This document shows positions 9,353 to 19,400 of a stretch of 64,000 nucleotides of DNA, piece by piece. The stretch comes from Pedobacter sp. AJM (lineage in GTDB: Bacteria; Bacteroidota; Bacteroidia; Sphingobacteriales; Sphingobacteriaceae), in the NCBI RefSeq assembly GCF_002197755.1, contig NZ_NHOT01000001.1, forward strand, positions 496,001-560,000. The letters run 5' to 3'. The position numbers and the translations under genes were made by a program. Every line of letters starts with the position of its first letter. The stretch's first letter is position 1. The notes beneath the pieces are model-generated. The model saw only the letters and a list, made by a program, of their open reading frames with translations. It did no database searches and was not told where the DNA came from.

Positions 9353-10030
9353 ATGGGAAAAACGAGAAGTATAAATAAGGTCATCATTACAGGCACCACC
9401 GGCATGGTTGGCGAAGGTGTGCTGATTTGTTGTTTAAACAGTCCGGAAATTGATTCCATTTTAGTGATTAACAGGAAACCATGCGGATATACACATCCAA
9501 AACTGAAAGAAATTATACACCAGGATTTCTTCAACCTTGCTCCTATTGAAAATCAGCTTTTGGGTTACAATGCCTGCTTTTTTTGTTTGGGTATTTCATC
9601 CGTTGGCGTAGCGAAAGAGCCCTATTATAAAATGACCTATACCTTGACCATGCATGTGGCCGGAACGTTAAGCAGGCTAAACCGGGAGATGACTTTCTGT
9701 TATGTTTCCGGTAGCGGCACTAATCCCGATGGCCAACTAAGCTGGCAGAAAGTGAAAGGTAAAACGGAAAATGAATTGACCATGCTTCCGTTTGCACAGG
9801 TATATCATTTTCGCCCAGGTTTTATCAAGCCCATAAAGGAGCAGAAATATGCACACACCTTCTATACATTTATCAACTGGCTATTTCCTCTTGGAAGGGC
9901 CATTTCGAAGAATGGATTTTGCACCATGCAGGAACTCGGAAATGCCATGATCAATACCCTCAGCCATCATGGCGGGAGAAAGGTATTGGAAGGAAGCGAC
10001 ATCATCAGGCTGGCGAATGAACCCGCTTAA
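9353..10030 (+). CDS. NAD(P)H-binding protein, HTATIP2/TIP30-like atypical SDR
   Basis: A 225-residue cytosolic protein. The Rossmann motif GTTGMVGEGV lies at residues 14-23 and is followed by a short second strand (SILVINRKP). The FFCLGISSVG and YVSGSGTN segments, and HFRPGFIKP near residue 155, match the TIP30-like branch of NAD(P)-binding proteins, which lacks a strict YxxxK site. The substrate is unknown. It stands alone between a terminator and a small opposite-strand gene. Confidence 0.75.
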   Translation: MGKTRSINKVIITGTTGMVGEGVLICCLNSPEIDSILVINRKPCGYTHPKLKEIIHQDFFNLAPIENQLLGYNACFFCLGISSVGVAKEPYYKMTYTLTMHVAGTLSRLNREMTFCYVSGSGTNPDGQLSWQKVKGKTENELTMLPFAQVYHFRPGFIKPIKEQKYAHTFYTFINWLFPLGRAISKNGFCTMQELGNAMINTLSHHGGRKVLEGSDIIRLANEPA

Positions 10031-10087
10031 ATAAAAATGGATAAGGGCTTTTAAACCATTATCCATTTTCGTTAAACCCCGGGTATA

Positions 10088-10267
10088 CTACTTCTTATTG
10101 TCTACCTTACGCTGGTTATCTTTGTTTGAGGTTTGATCAGAACGCTGCCCACCACCGTTGGTGATGCCCTGAATTTTCTTATCCGTTTTAACATCGTGGT
10201 TTGCCCGGTCTGCAATTGAACTTCCCTGAACCGTCGAATTGTTTTTTGGTGTTCCTGTATCTTTCAT
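10088..10267 (-). CDS. Small hydrophilic protein (59 aa), unknown function
   Basis: ATG 10267 opens a 59-codon frame ending at TAG 10088. The peptide begins MKDTGTPKNNSTVQGSSIAD and ends NQRKVDNKK. It is rich in Lys, Asp, Asn, Gln and Gly, has a GGG stretch and no hydrophobic segment, and is probably intrinsically disordered. The frame keeps a coding-like codon pattern throughout. I do not recognise a family. It converges with the TIP30-like gene. Confidence 0.5.
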   Translation of the reverse strand: MKDTGTPKNNSTVQGSSIADRANHDVKTDKKIQGITNGGGQRSDQTSNKDNQRKVDNKK

Positions 10268-10555
10268 AACTGTAATATTTAGTAAATAATCATTTACAGA
10301 GCGCTATTATATTAACCAAGATAAAATCGATAGGTTTTGATTTTTTTCGATTGTCACCAATATCGATGAAAATTTTATTGTTATTCTCTATCATTTTCAG
10401 TTTAATAATCGCTCAATTTCAAATTCTTCCCCAACAGATACCTGCTCGCCCCCAGCTAGCTTTCCATCGCCACCAGCTTCCACCTGAAGAACTTACCTCC
10501 TAAACACCTTCCAAACTCAAACATAATTGTATTAAAACGATTACTTGGATTAGTT
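10268..10555. other. Intergenic spacer without recognisable gene
   Basis: This AT-rich spacer lies between the small protein and the GH3 promoter. A pyrimidine- and C-rich stretch at about 10430-10505 stands out by eye. Neither strand has an open frame of useful length, and no RNA structure is convincing. Confidence 0.5.
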
Positions 10556-10588
10556 TTTGTTTAATTCAGGTTTTGATTATTAATTTAG
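10556..10588 (+). promoter_or_regulatory. Predicted promoter of the GH3 gene
   Basis: TTTG at 10556-10559 and TAATTTAG at 10581-10588 are separated by 21 nt, close to the Bacteroidota consensus TTTG-N19-21-TAnnTTTG (one mismatch). It would start RNA near 10595. That places the in-frame TTG at 10573 inside the promoter and supports GTG 10609 as the start. Confidence 0.4.
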
Positions 10589-10608
10589 CAGTTCAACAAA
10601 ACACATCC

Positions 10609-12309
10609 GTGAAAAAAAATTTATTCTCCCTTGCCATTCTCTGCGTGATTACTTTTTCTGCAGTTGCACAAAAGCAAACCTATTTACAAATGTTAATCAA
10701 TCAACCTAAATGGGTTGACTCTGTTTTTAATAAACTCAATCGCAGGGAACGGATTGCACAAATGTTTTTTGTACGTGCCCATACCAATTTAGGACAGAAA
10801 TACACTGATTCGGTTGGACAGGTTATAAAAAGGGAACAACTGGGGGGTGTAATCTTTTTCCAGGGGGGCCCGGTAAGGCAGGCCCTTGCTACCAATGCCT
10901 ATCAGAAACTAAGCCATGTGCCCTTAATTATTGCCAATGATGGAGAATGGGGTTTGGGCATGCGTTTAGACAGCACCATTTCTTTCCCCTATCAAATGAC
11001 ATTGGGTGCCATCCAGAATAAAGATTTAATTTATAAAATGGGTCAGGAAGTGGCCAGAGATTTTAAGCGGATGGGCATGCAGATGAACCTGGCTCCTGAT
11101 GCCGACATTAATAACAATCCTAAAAACCCGGTTATTAATTACCGTTCGTTCGGAGAAAACAAATACAATGTGGCCACCAAAACCGGTGCTTACATGAAAG
11201 GGATGCAGGATGCGGGTCTTTTAACCACCCTTAAACATTTCCCGGGGCATGGCGATACGGATGTTGATTCCCATTATGATCTGCCACAGCTTACTTTTGG
11301 CGCAACCCGACTGGATACACTGGAAATGTATCCTTTTAAAGAACTGATTAAGCAGGGCGCATCAGGCATTATGATTGCCCACATGAATATCCCATCGCTG
11401 GATACCACTAAAAATTTGCCGTCAACTTTATCAAAACCAATTGTAACAGGCATTCTAAAGCAGAAACTCGGCTTTAAGGGCTTGATCATTTCTGATGCAA
11501 TGGATATGAAAGGTGTGGTTAAATATTTTAAAAACGGAGAAGCTGATTTAATGGGGATTATTGCCGGAAATGATATTCTGGAACTTTCTGAAAACAGCGA
11601 CAGGGCCATTAAGCTGGTTCGCAAGGCTGTGCGTCAGGGAAGAATTGATATCAAAACCATTGATGAAAGTGTGCGTAAAATTTTAACGGCAAAATATTGG
11701 GCAGGTTTATCGCAACGCGACACCGTTGTAACGAAAGGACTCATTGCAGGTATTAACCGAAATGCCAGCAATGCCCTGGTTCAGGAACTTGCCAATGCCT
11801 CTGTTACCCTGTTAAAAGGGAAAGACCACATCAAAAACCTGATTCCGATTAGGAGGACAGCGATTATCAGTATTGGTGTACCAACAGTAACCCGATTTCA
11901 AAAAGAAATTTCAAAGGGATTTTATAATTCTGTTTATTACGTATTGGATAAAGATGCAACTGCCACCCAGATTTCTAACATTGCCAGAGAGATCGGTGCA
12001 TTTGATCAGGTGATTGTAGGCATACATGATGCCCGTGCAAGACCTGGCAACAACATTCCGCTTAATACCGGCGTTAAAAATTTCATTAAAGAATTAAGCG
12101 CAAAAAATGCCGTATTTGCCTTATTTGCCAATCCATATAACCTTGCCGGCTTACCAGGTTTAGAAAAGAGCAAAGGTTTGCTGGTGGCTTATCAGAAGGA
12201 AGATTACATGCAGATTTCTGCCGCAGCCGTAATTAATAACAGGTTAGTCCCTGCCGGAAAATTACCGGTAAGCATTTTACCGAACTACAAATATGGCGAC
12301 GGATTGTAA
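10609..12309 (+). CDS. Glycoside hydrolase family 3, beta-N-acetylhexosaminidase type
   Basis: A 566-residue exported enzyme starting at GTG 10609 with a signal peptide (KKNLFSLAILCVITFSAVAQ). The GH3 TIM-barrel spans about residues 30-360, with the NagZ-type loop KHFPGHGDTDVDSHYDLP, which holds the His/Asp acid-base dyad, and the nucleophile Asp in SDAMDMKGV. A GH3 C-terminal alpha/beta domain follows and ends at LPVSILPNYKYGDGL. The family releases N-acetylglucosamine from muropeptides. Many Bacteroidota homologues carry a further beta-lactamase-like domain of about 400 residues at this point; it is absent here, and no remnant follows in the spacer. Confidence 0.88.
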   Translation: MKKNLFSLAILCVITFSAVAQKQTYLQMLINQPKWVDSVFNKLNRRERIAQMFFVRAHTNLGQKYTDSVGQVIKREQLGGVIFFQGGPVRQALATNAYQKLSHVPLIIANDGEWGLGMRLDSTISFPYQMTLGAIQNKDLIYKMGQEVARDFKRMGMQMNLAPDADINNNPKNPVINYRSFGENKYNVATKTGAYMKGMQDAGLLTTLKHFPGHGDTDVDSHYDLPQLTFGATRLDTLEMYPFKELIKQGASGIMIAHMNIPSLDTTKNLPSTLSKPIVTGILKQKLGFKGLIISDAMDMKGVVKYFKNGEADLMGIIAGNDILELSENSDRAIKLVRKAVRQGRIDIKTIDESVRKILTAKYWAGLSQRDTVVTKGLIAGINRNASNALVQELANASVTLLKGKDHIKNLIPIRRTAIISIGVPTVTRFQKEISKGFYNSVYYVLDKDATATQISNIAREIGAFDQVIVGIHDARARPGNNIPLNTGVKNFIKELSAKNAVFALFANPYNLAGLPGLEKSKGLLVAYQKEDYMQISAAAVINNRLVPAGKLPVSILPNYKYGDGL

Positions 12310-12347
12310 AACCGCCTGCCAGTAGCAGGCTGGCTATAATAGTTGAA

Positions 12348-12397
12348 AAGCCGCAGACGCACAGATTAAATTTTGCGCTTTTGCGGCTTATGTTTTT
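12348..12397 (+). terminator. Terminator-like hairpin after the GH3 gene
   Basis: AAGCCGCA (12348-12355) pairs with TGCGGCTT (12382-12389), followed by ATGTTTTTT. A second small hairpin, GCCTGC-CAGTA-GCAGGC (12314-12330), precedes it just after the stop. Confidence 0.6.
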
Positions 12398-12528
12398 TCA
12401 TTTACGGCGGAAAGACAGTATATCGACCAGACTGACGAAGTTTCGCAACCCGTAATCACGATGAAATTTTTAAGTTGGTTTGGAGGACAGGCACACTGCT
12501 TCCTGCATTTTATTCTTTAAGTTTCTCC

Positions 12529-15384
12529 TTACTTCCCAAACAGTGTCTTATAAATCGAATATTTATAATTGTCTTCCACAGCACTGGCCACAAAATAAGG
12601 AGCCTCAAATAATTCCGTCAGCTTTTTTCTAAGTTCCGCTAAAAATTCAGGTTTGATTTCTTCGAGGTATTCTCCAGAAAGCGTTTGCCTTCCTGACTTA
12701 AACCATACACCATCCACAGCCATGGTCTTCACTACATACAGGTTAGGTTCTACAAAAGTTTTACCTGAAAACTGCTCATAAGCATAAGTATACAGTAAGG
12801 TTTGAACCAATGCTTTATTAATGTGTTTACCATCGGAATTAAAAAGTTCGGCCACATCTTTAAAGGTTAACTTATCACTTCCTGTTTTATAATCCACTAT
12901 TTTAGTTATGCCATCCTTTACATCAACCCGATCGATATAACCGAAAATTTTTACGCTGGCATCTTTGCCATTTAAAGGAAAAGTAATTTCTGCCTCAACC
13001 TTTTGTTCTAAACTGATGATGTGGAAAGGTGTTTGCGATTCATCCTGGTTAAGAATGATGTTTACATAGGCCGCTACAATAGACAAAATTACCTTCTGCA
13101 TTCCCTTATATTCCATTACCTTATCCGGATGGTTAAACATCACCGCGTTAAAAGCTTTCTGAATGAGTGCCGGAACCTGCTTTCTTTTCTCCTTCATTCG
13201 TTCAGCCGTAATTTCTGCCTTCATCAAATCCTGGTAAAAGTATTCCATCACTTTGTGCAGGATAGAACCAATTTCGTTCGCCTCTATCACAGCACTTACC
13301 TCTTTCGGCTCTTTAATTCCGGCAATGTAGCTGAAGAAAAAATCGATGGGATTGGAAATGTATTGCGTGAGTGCCGATGGTGAAAGCACTTTCTTTTTAT
13401 CCAGGTATTTTTGAAGAGTTTCCCGGATAAATACATTACTGGTTTTTTCGATCCGGACTTCTTTAAAAGGTTCCGTTTTTACCTCTAAGTTAAGTTCATG
13501 ATAAGTAAAATCAAAGCTGCTTTCATACTCCAGCTGTTTTAAAATCCTGCTGGCCTCACCTGTTGTGCTTTCATCGGTTAAACTGTTATAAACAAAGTTG
13601 ATGTTTTTTGCCCTTTGCATCAGGCGGTAAACCATATAGGATGAAATGGCATCAAGGTTTTCTAAAACAGGCAAGCCATATACGCGGCGAATAGAATCAG
13701 GAATAAAACTGTTGCCGATGGAAGATTTTGGAATAATACCTTCATTGAAGCCTAAGATGACAACCTTATCGAAATTTAAATTCCTGGTTTCAAGTAGGCC
13801 CATTAACTGGATCCCACGGATCGGATCACCTGAAAGTGGAACTGCAATGGCCTGTAAAGATTTTTGAACCAGATAGATCACGAACTGGATTTCTTCATCT
13901 CCAATATGTTTGCCGAAGGTATCATGCAGGCGGTTTAATTCCTGGATGGTTTTTACAAAGAGCTCTGCATCAATTTTCTTGAGTGTTTTGGCGTTTGATA
14001 ACCTGGTTAAAATGAAATCAAGCACTTCCAGCAGGTAAGGAACAACCTGTTTCGGATGATCAATTTTCTTGTAGAAAACTTCAAATAATCCGCTTTGTCT
14101 GATCAGCCTTTCATGTGCAATTTCAACCTCATTTTCTTTCAAAATAGCGGTCAGGATTTTATCACGCATTTTATGGCTCAGGCCGGTGAGCGGGTGAGTT
14201 AAAAAGGCTTCTACATTTTTGTAGGAAATCTTTCCGGTATGTGTAATTTCCAGCTGGGAAGAAAACCATAAATCAGCCAGGCCAAAAATACTGGAAGTAG
14301 ATAAAGCAAAACCCATGGTCACATTCAGGTCGATTTCCTTTCCGTTATAAGAGGTAGGGATGGTTTGTAACGCTGGCAGCAGCAAGCTTTCATCAGCCAG
14401 CACCACGACGGTATTACCTATTTCATTGCTCTCGGCATAATCATCTTTCAGGATGTTATTGAGGATTTTAGCTTGTGCCGATTGCCCCTGAACCTTAAAA
14501 ACGTTTACCTCATGCGCTGCTGTTTTCATCAGGCTGGGTTTGTTTTCGAATACATTTTTCAGGCCGAGTTGATGCAGGTTTTTTCTCAAAAACAAACCTG
14601 CTTCCTGCAAGTGGTCAGCTACATAATATTCATCCGCATCAAAATAAAATAAGGCTTTTCCTGCTTCCTGAAGCTGTGTAAAAATTTTAGCCTCCGCACT
14701 GGTTAAAGCATTAAAACCAACCAAAATGATTTTTCCCTTTTTAAAGTTAACCGGTAAATCTGCAGTGTTGTCTTTTTCTTCAGCCAGGTGACGATACACA
14801 TAACCATTGGTTAGGTAGCCCTGTTCTTTCAGCGATGCATGAAACAGATGATAAAGTTTAGGCATGCGCCGCCACATTTTAATAAAAAGTTCCTGTTGCT
14901 TTTTGTGCTTGCCTTCAGAATAAGATGTCCAGAATTGGGCCAGGAACTGATATTGTTCGGGACTGAGGTAATCAAAATCTTTGTTGATGACAGAAATATC
15001 TTCCAGATCGCGGTAGAGTTTCCCTGCATCAACCAGATCATTATCTATTTGCGTAAAGTCGCTTAAAATGATCTTCGCTAAGGGAAAAAACTTATGGCTG
15101 GAAATGGGCTCCAGTTTTTCTTCGGCCAGTAACTGGTTATAGATTTTATGAAGGGTAAAAAACTGCAGGTAAAAATCAGCAATTTTAAACGATGTTGCCG
15201 TTGCAAAAAATTCCTGTATGGTATAAAATGACGGACTAAAAAAAGGCTTTTTAATGATATCCGCCAGGTATTTATGCATATAGGCAGATGGACGTTTATT
15301 ATTAAAAACGATTGCGCAGTATTGCAAATCCGAGCCAAATTTTTCTATTAAGTCTTCAGCAACTTCTTGTAAAAAGGGTTTCAT
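12529..15384 (-). CDS. AddB-like PD-(D/E)XK nuclease (double-strand break repair)
   Basis: A 951-residue partner of the AddA-like gene at 16472-19690. The N-terminal half resembles an inactivated UvrD-like helicase and lacks a Walker A motif (start segment IVFNNKRPSAYMHKYL). The C-terminal nuclease has GYIDRVD and then IVDYKTG with Asp831 and Lys833, the RecB-type PD-(D/E)XK core, preceded by GSILHKVMEYF and followed by QTLLYTYAY. The cysteines that hold the iron-sulphur cluster in Bacillus AddB are missing (YISNPIDFFF instead of a CP motif). The pair would resect double-strand ends for RecA and degrade linear phage DNA. It lies 15 bp downstream of the DUF1016 gene. Confidence 0.85.
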   Translation of the reverse strand: MKPFLQEVAEDLIEKFGSDLQYCAIVFNNKRPSAYMHKYLADIIKKPFFSPSFYTIQEFFATATSFKIADFYLQFFTLHKIYNQLLAEEKLEPISSHKFFPLAKIILSDFTQIDNDLVDAGKLYRDLEDISVINKDFDYLSPEQYQFLAQFWTSYSEGKHKKQQELFIKMWRRMPKLYHLFHASLKEQGYLTNGYVYRHLAEEKDNTADLPVNFKKGKIILVGFNALTSAEAKIFTQLQEAGKALFYFDADEYYVADHLQEAGLFLRKNLHQLGLKNVFENKPSLMKTAAHEVNVFKVQGQSAQAKILNNILKDDYAESNEIGNTVVVLADESLLLPALQTIPTSYNGKEIDLNVTMGFALSTSSIFGLADLWFSSQLEITHTGKISYKNVEAFLTHPLTGLSHKMRDKILTAILKENEVEIAHERLIRQSGLFEVFYKKIDHPKQVVPYLLEVLDFILTRLSNAKTLKKIDAELFVKTIQELNRLHDTFGKHIGDEEIQFVIYLVQKSLQAIAVPLSGDPIRGIQLMGLLETRNLNFDKVVILGFNEGIIPKSSIGNSFIPDSIRRVYGLPVLENLDAISSYMVYRLMQRAKNINFVYNSLTDESTTGEASRILKQLEYESSFDFTYHELNLEVKTEPFKEVRIEKTSNVFIRETLQKYLDKKKVLSPSALTQYISNPIDFFFSYIAGIKEPKEVSAVIEANEIGSILHKVMEYFYQDLMKAEITAERMKEKRKQVPALIQKAFNAVMFNHPDKVMEYKGMQKVILSIVAAYVNIILNQDESQTPFHIISLEQKVEAEITFPLNGKDASVKIFGYIDRVDVKDGITKIVDYKTGSDKLTFKDVAELFNSDGKHINKALVQTLLYTYAYEQFSGKTFVEPNLYVVKTMAVDGVWFKSGRQTLSGEYLEEIKPEFLAELRKKLTELFEAPYFVASAVEDNYKYSIYKTLFGK

Positions 15385-15399
15385 ATTATTATTTAAATA

Positions 15400-16470
15400 T
15401 TACTCGTTACTTTCGTTTTTTAGTTGAGCTTCGATTATTGCTTTATCTTTATAAATCCAGTCTGCTAATTGTTTTTCGGTTGGTAAATACATTTGATATT
15501 TGGAAGCAAATAATTGTTTGCTATCATTTAACATAGAGTATTTTACAACAGTTTCTTCAGTGTCTGTGCAAAGAATTATGCCGATTGTTTGATTATCACT
15601 TTCTTGTTTCTTTAGATCGTCGAACATTTTAATATACATATCCATTTGCCCTACATCTTGATGTGTTAATTTGGTAGTTTTTAAGTCAAACAGAACGAAA
15701 CATTTTAAAATGTAGTTGTAAAATACTAAATCTATATAAAAGTGACTTGTTTCTGTACTTATTCTAAACTGCCTTCCAACAAATGAAAAACCTTTACCTA
15801 GCTCCAATAGAAATTGTTGTAAGTGGTTAATTATTCTCGCTTCTATTTCTTTTTCATTTGTAGAGGATGATTCGTCAATTTTCAAAAATTCTAAAACATA
15901 TGGATCTTTTATAAAATCTTCCGAAGACTGATTGTTAAGATCTGATTTTTTCACTTCATTTTGATGAGTTAAAATTCGTTGAAAATATGAGGAGTTTATA
16001 TTTCGCTCCAATTCTCTTGTACTCCAATTTTGCCTTTCTGCTTCTTTGAGATAATATTTTCTTGCCTGTGCATTCTCAACTCTCATAATTAAGCGATGAT
16101 GTGTCCAGCTCAGATTACTACGAAGTACATAATCTAGATGATTGTCTTGAACTTCTGTGTTTTCAGATTTGCTACGCACTGCGTAGCAAATCTGATCATC
16201 TTGATAGGTCAGATAAAATTGTCGGAAATTTCTTAGATTGGAATAAGAAAAACCTTTACCAAAGTCAACACTTAATTTTTTTGATAGCAATTGTAGAATC
16301 TTATCACCATATGATGCTTTAACATTCCCACCTTGCTCATTTTCAACTATTGTTTTACCTATTTGCCAATATGAAATAACCATGGCCGTATTAATTGCTT
16401 TGTAAGTATAGGTTCTATACTTATTCAGTATATCAAGCACATTTCCATATAAAGCGTTTATTTCTTCCAT
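15400..16470 (-). CDS. DUF1016 (YhcG-type) PDDEXK nuclease-like protein
   Basis: A 356-residue protein. The N-terminal DUF1016_N helical domain spans about 1-165 (AMVISYWQIGKTIVENEQ, FSYSNLRNFRQFYLTYQ, LSWTHHRLIMRVEN). The C-terminal PDDEXK domain spans about 190-345, with FYIDLVFYN, FVLFDLKTTK and VGQMDMYIKMFDDL; the acidic residues and the lysine of DLK form the putative active site. An insertion of about 20 residues (QICYAVRSKSENTEVQ) interrupts the N-domain just before LRSNLSW and contains a perfect palindrome. The gene fits between addA (1 bp) and addB (15 bp). By eye it is more AT-rich than both, suggesting an insert into an older operon. Confidence 0.9.
   Translation of the reverse strand: MEEINALYGNVLDILNKYRTYTYKAINTAMVISYWQIGKTIVENEQGGNVKASYGDKILQLLSKKLSVDFGKGFSYSNLRNFRQFYLTYQDDQICYAVRSKSENTEVQDNHLDYVLRSNLSWTHHRLIMRVENAQARKYYLKEAERQNWSTRELERNINSSYFQRILTHQNEVKKSDLNNQSSEDFIKDPYVLEFLKIDESSSTNEKEIEARIINHLQQFLLELGKGFSFVGRQFRISTETSHFYIDLVFYNYILKCFVLFDLKTTKLTHQDVGQMDMYIKMFDDLKKQESDNQTIGIILCTDTEETVVKYSMLNDSKQLFASKYQMYLPTEKQLADWIYKDKAIIEAQLKNESNE
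16164..16194. repeat. Perfect 31-bp palindrome within the DUF1016 coding sequence
   Basis: Two 15-nt arms (CAGATTTGCTACGCA and its exact reverse complement) flank one central base. The minus strand encodes QICYAVRSKSE in the DUF1016 protein, and the plus strand read in frame encodes QICYALRSKSD. Confidence 0.9.
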
Positions 16471-16471
16471 C

Positions 16472-19400
16472 TTACACTAATTTTAATTTACCGCTAACGG
16501 CGTAAAACAAATAGGTTTTTACCTGGATGTGTCCCATCTCCATAAGCAGATTTTTATAATTTTCAACCTGTTCAATATGTTTATCGCTTTCAGTCAGCGT
16601 AAATTTATAATCCAGAATGATTACCTCATCCTCATGAAATAAAATACGGTCGGGCCGATGAAGCTTACCTTTGGTGTCAATAATGCCTTTTTCAGAAATA
16701 CTTCCGGTTGCCCTGCTTAAAACAGCTTTTAAATCAGGATTTTTCAATACATCCAGCACTTTCGATTTCAGTTGTTCCTTTTCTTCTTCCTGTATAATGC
16801 CATCCAGTATCAGCGTGGTCATGTATTTGTCTGCTTCTGTTTCATTATTGGCATTGGCCAGAATATCATGCAATAAAGAACCTTTTCTACCTGATTTTTC
16901 AATATTAACTAAATGTCTTAAGTGCTTTTCCTCTGAAGGAATATAAAGTTCAGACAAGCGTGTGGTAGTGGGGTAATGTTTTAAATCAACGAAGTTGTTT
17001 TCTTCGCTTTTGTCTGCTGTTGAAATATAATCTACGATTTCATATGTACCATTTTCATCAAACTCATGTTCGAAAGTTAAATTGATAACATCTCCCATAT
17101 TTGACAGTTTTAATTCTTTTTTGGCCATGGTAGCAATGTAAAGGTAATCTTTGGAACGTGTAGTGGCTACATAGAGCATATTTAAAGCATCCATATTATT
17201 GTACAACAATTCCTCAAAATATGCTTTGGCTATTGCCGAATCGGCCAGGGCTTCATTATACTTGAGCGGAATACCTTTAAGTTCCTGATAAACCGTTTCT
17301 TCCGAAGATACCCAGAAGGTTCCATTCGCTTTCCCTTTGATTTCCCAATTACAGAAAGGAACAAAAACAGCCCGGAAAGCCAGTCCTTTTGATTTGTGAA
17401 TGGTAATGATCTGGATGGCATCTGCCCCTTCCGGCGATGGGAGCGATTTTTTAATGCCATCTTCTTCCCACCAGGTTAAGAAGGCAATAATTCCTTTTTC
17501 GCCTGATCTCCCTGCTAATGCAGTTAAATCACGGAAGGCCAATAGATAGGGTAAATGAGCGGTGAGTGTTTTTAGTCCGTAACTTTCTACTAAAATCTCT
17601 ATCAGTTCCGGCAATGGAAGTTGAAGCCAGCTTTGCCAGTTTTCGCATAAAGAAGGCGGTAATACCGCAGAAAGTTGATTCAGTGACTTGCTGGTAAGGT
17701 TAATATAATGGTTGGCATCAGGTGTTTTTTCCTGCAAAGCATGATAAAGTGCGATGCAGTTTGCCTTGTAAAGTGCACTTTGTGCTTCCAGGCCAATTAA
17801 TACTTTTAGGGTATTAATAATAAGCTGAATGGCTGAGTTATTTGAAATTAATAAAGCATCGCCCGATAAAACAGGTAAATGGTGTTCCATCAGTTTACGC
17901 ACCGTAAGTAAAGCTTCACTATTTGACCGCACTAATATGGCAATGTCTTTTAAGGCATAATGTTGCTGGTCTTTTAAAATGTTGATCTCTTCAATTACGT
18001 CATTTAAAGCAATATCCCTGAAAACAGTTTCCGTAAAGCGGACTTCATCCGGAGCATGTTCCTTACCAAATTTTTTAATTTTGATGGTACCTCCCTTCAA
18101 GGTATTGCCGGCGAATTTTTGTGTGGAAGCACTATAAATATCTGTAATAATGCTCGTATAATTTTCAGTCGCCCACCAGTTTGAAATGCTTTCCGGTTTA
18201 GCAGACAGGATTGTATTCAGTTCGTTTTGAAGGGTTAAGGGGATGGAACGATAAAGCACATTATTAAATGTGATGATATTTTCTGTGCTGCGATAGTTTT
18301 CTTCAAGGCTTTCTTCCAAAACATTTTCAACGCCTACTTCGCGTTTGGCATGTTTGTGCAGGATGTTCCAATCGCCGTTTCGCCAGCGGTAAATGGATTG
18401 TTTGGTATCGCCAACAATTAAATGATCAATTAAATCTTCGCTTGGTGTGGCCATGGCATTGGTCAGTAAAGATTTAAAACTTCCCCATTGACTGGTAGAG
18501 GTATCCTGAAATTCGTCAAAGAGAAAATTGCGGTACCGGTTTCCTACTTTTTCCCAGATGAAAGAAGGATTGTCGCCAGCATCTTCCGTAATGCCGGAGA
18601 TTAACTTTTGGGCATCGCTGATCAACAGGTTATCATTTTCTGCACGATACTCCTTTAACAGCATGGCAATCTCCTGCATCAGCCTCAAATAATAAAGATT
18701 TTTATTAAAGGCAATGGCGAGGCTGTAATTGGGTAAGTGCGTTAAATAATGGTTTTTTATTTGATGAAGAATCGGATTCACCACTTCAAAGGCTTCCGGA
18801 AAATCAGCGTTTTTCTGAAACCACTCCTCAGGTTCGTCTATTAAATTAAAAAGCGGTTCAATTTTAGAAAAGTCGCCACGAGCCACCAGGATTATTTTAG
18901 CCAGGGCACTTCTTGATTTCCCTTTAAGGTGTTCATTTTCCACCCCTAAAACATTAAGGGCCTCATGGGCTTCTGTGGCCAGGCGAATGATTTCTTCCTC
19001 AAAATTTTTAACTTCGGCCTTGGTCAGACTGATGTATTTTTTAAAAAGTTCATCAATGTTTTCGAGGCCCAAAGCGGTTACCGCATCTTCAAAAACCTGG
19101 AAGCGTTCGGAGAAAATCTCTCCGATTAAGTTGTAAAGTTCAAATTTATAATTCCAGCTTTTATTATCACTGATGCGCTCAATAGCCAGATCAATGATCC
19201 ACTGCAACAGTTGCTGATTGGTATCTAAGGCTTCATCCAGTTTATTTACCAGGTCATCTTTCACCTTATCATAATTCATTTCTAAATTATAATCAGCATT
19301 CAGGCCCAGTTCAAAGGCAAAACCACGAATCACTTTTTGTACAAATCCATCAATGGTACTCACTGAAAAACGGCTGTAATCGTGCAGGATTTTACGGTAG

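Noticed and set aside
16101..16322. 73-codon plus-strand frame within the DUF1016 gene
   Set aside because: Its only striking part is QICYALRSKSD, which comes from the palindrome. The remainder lacks coding features.
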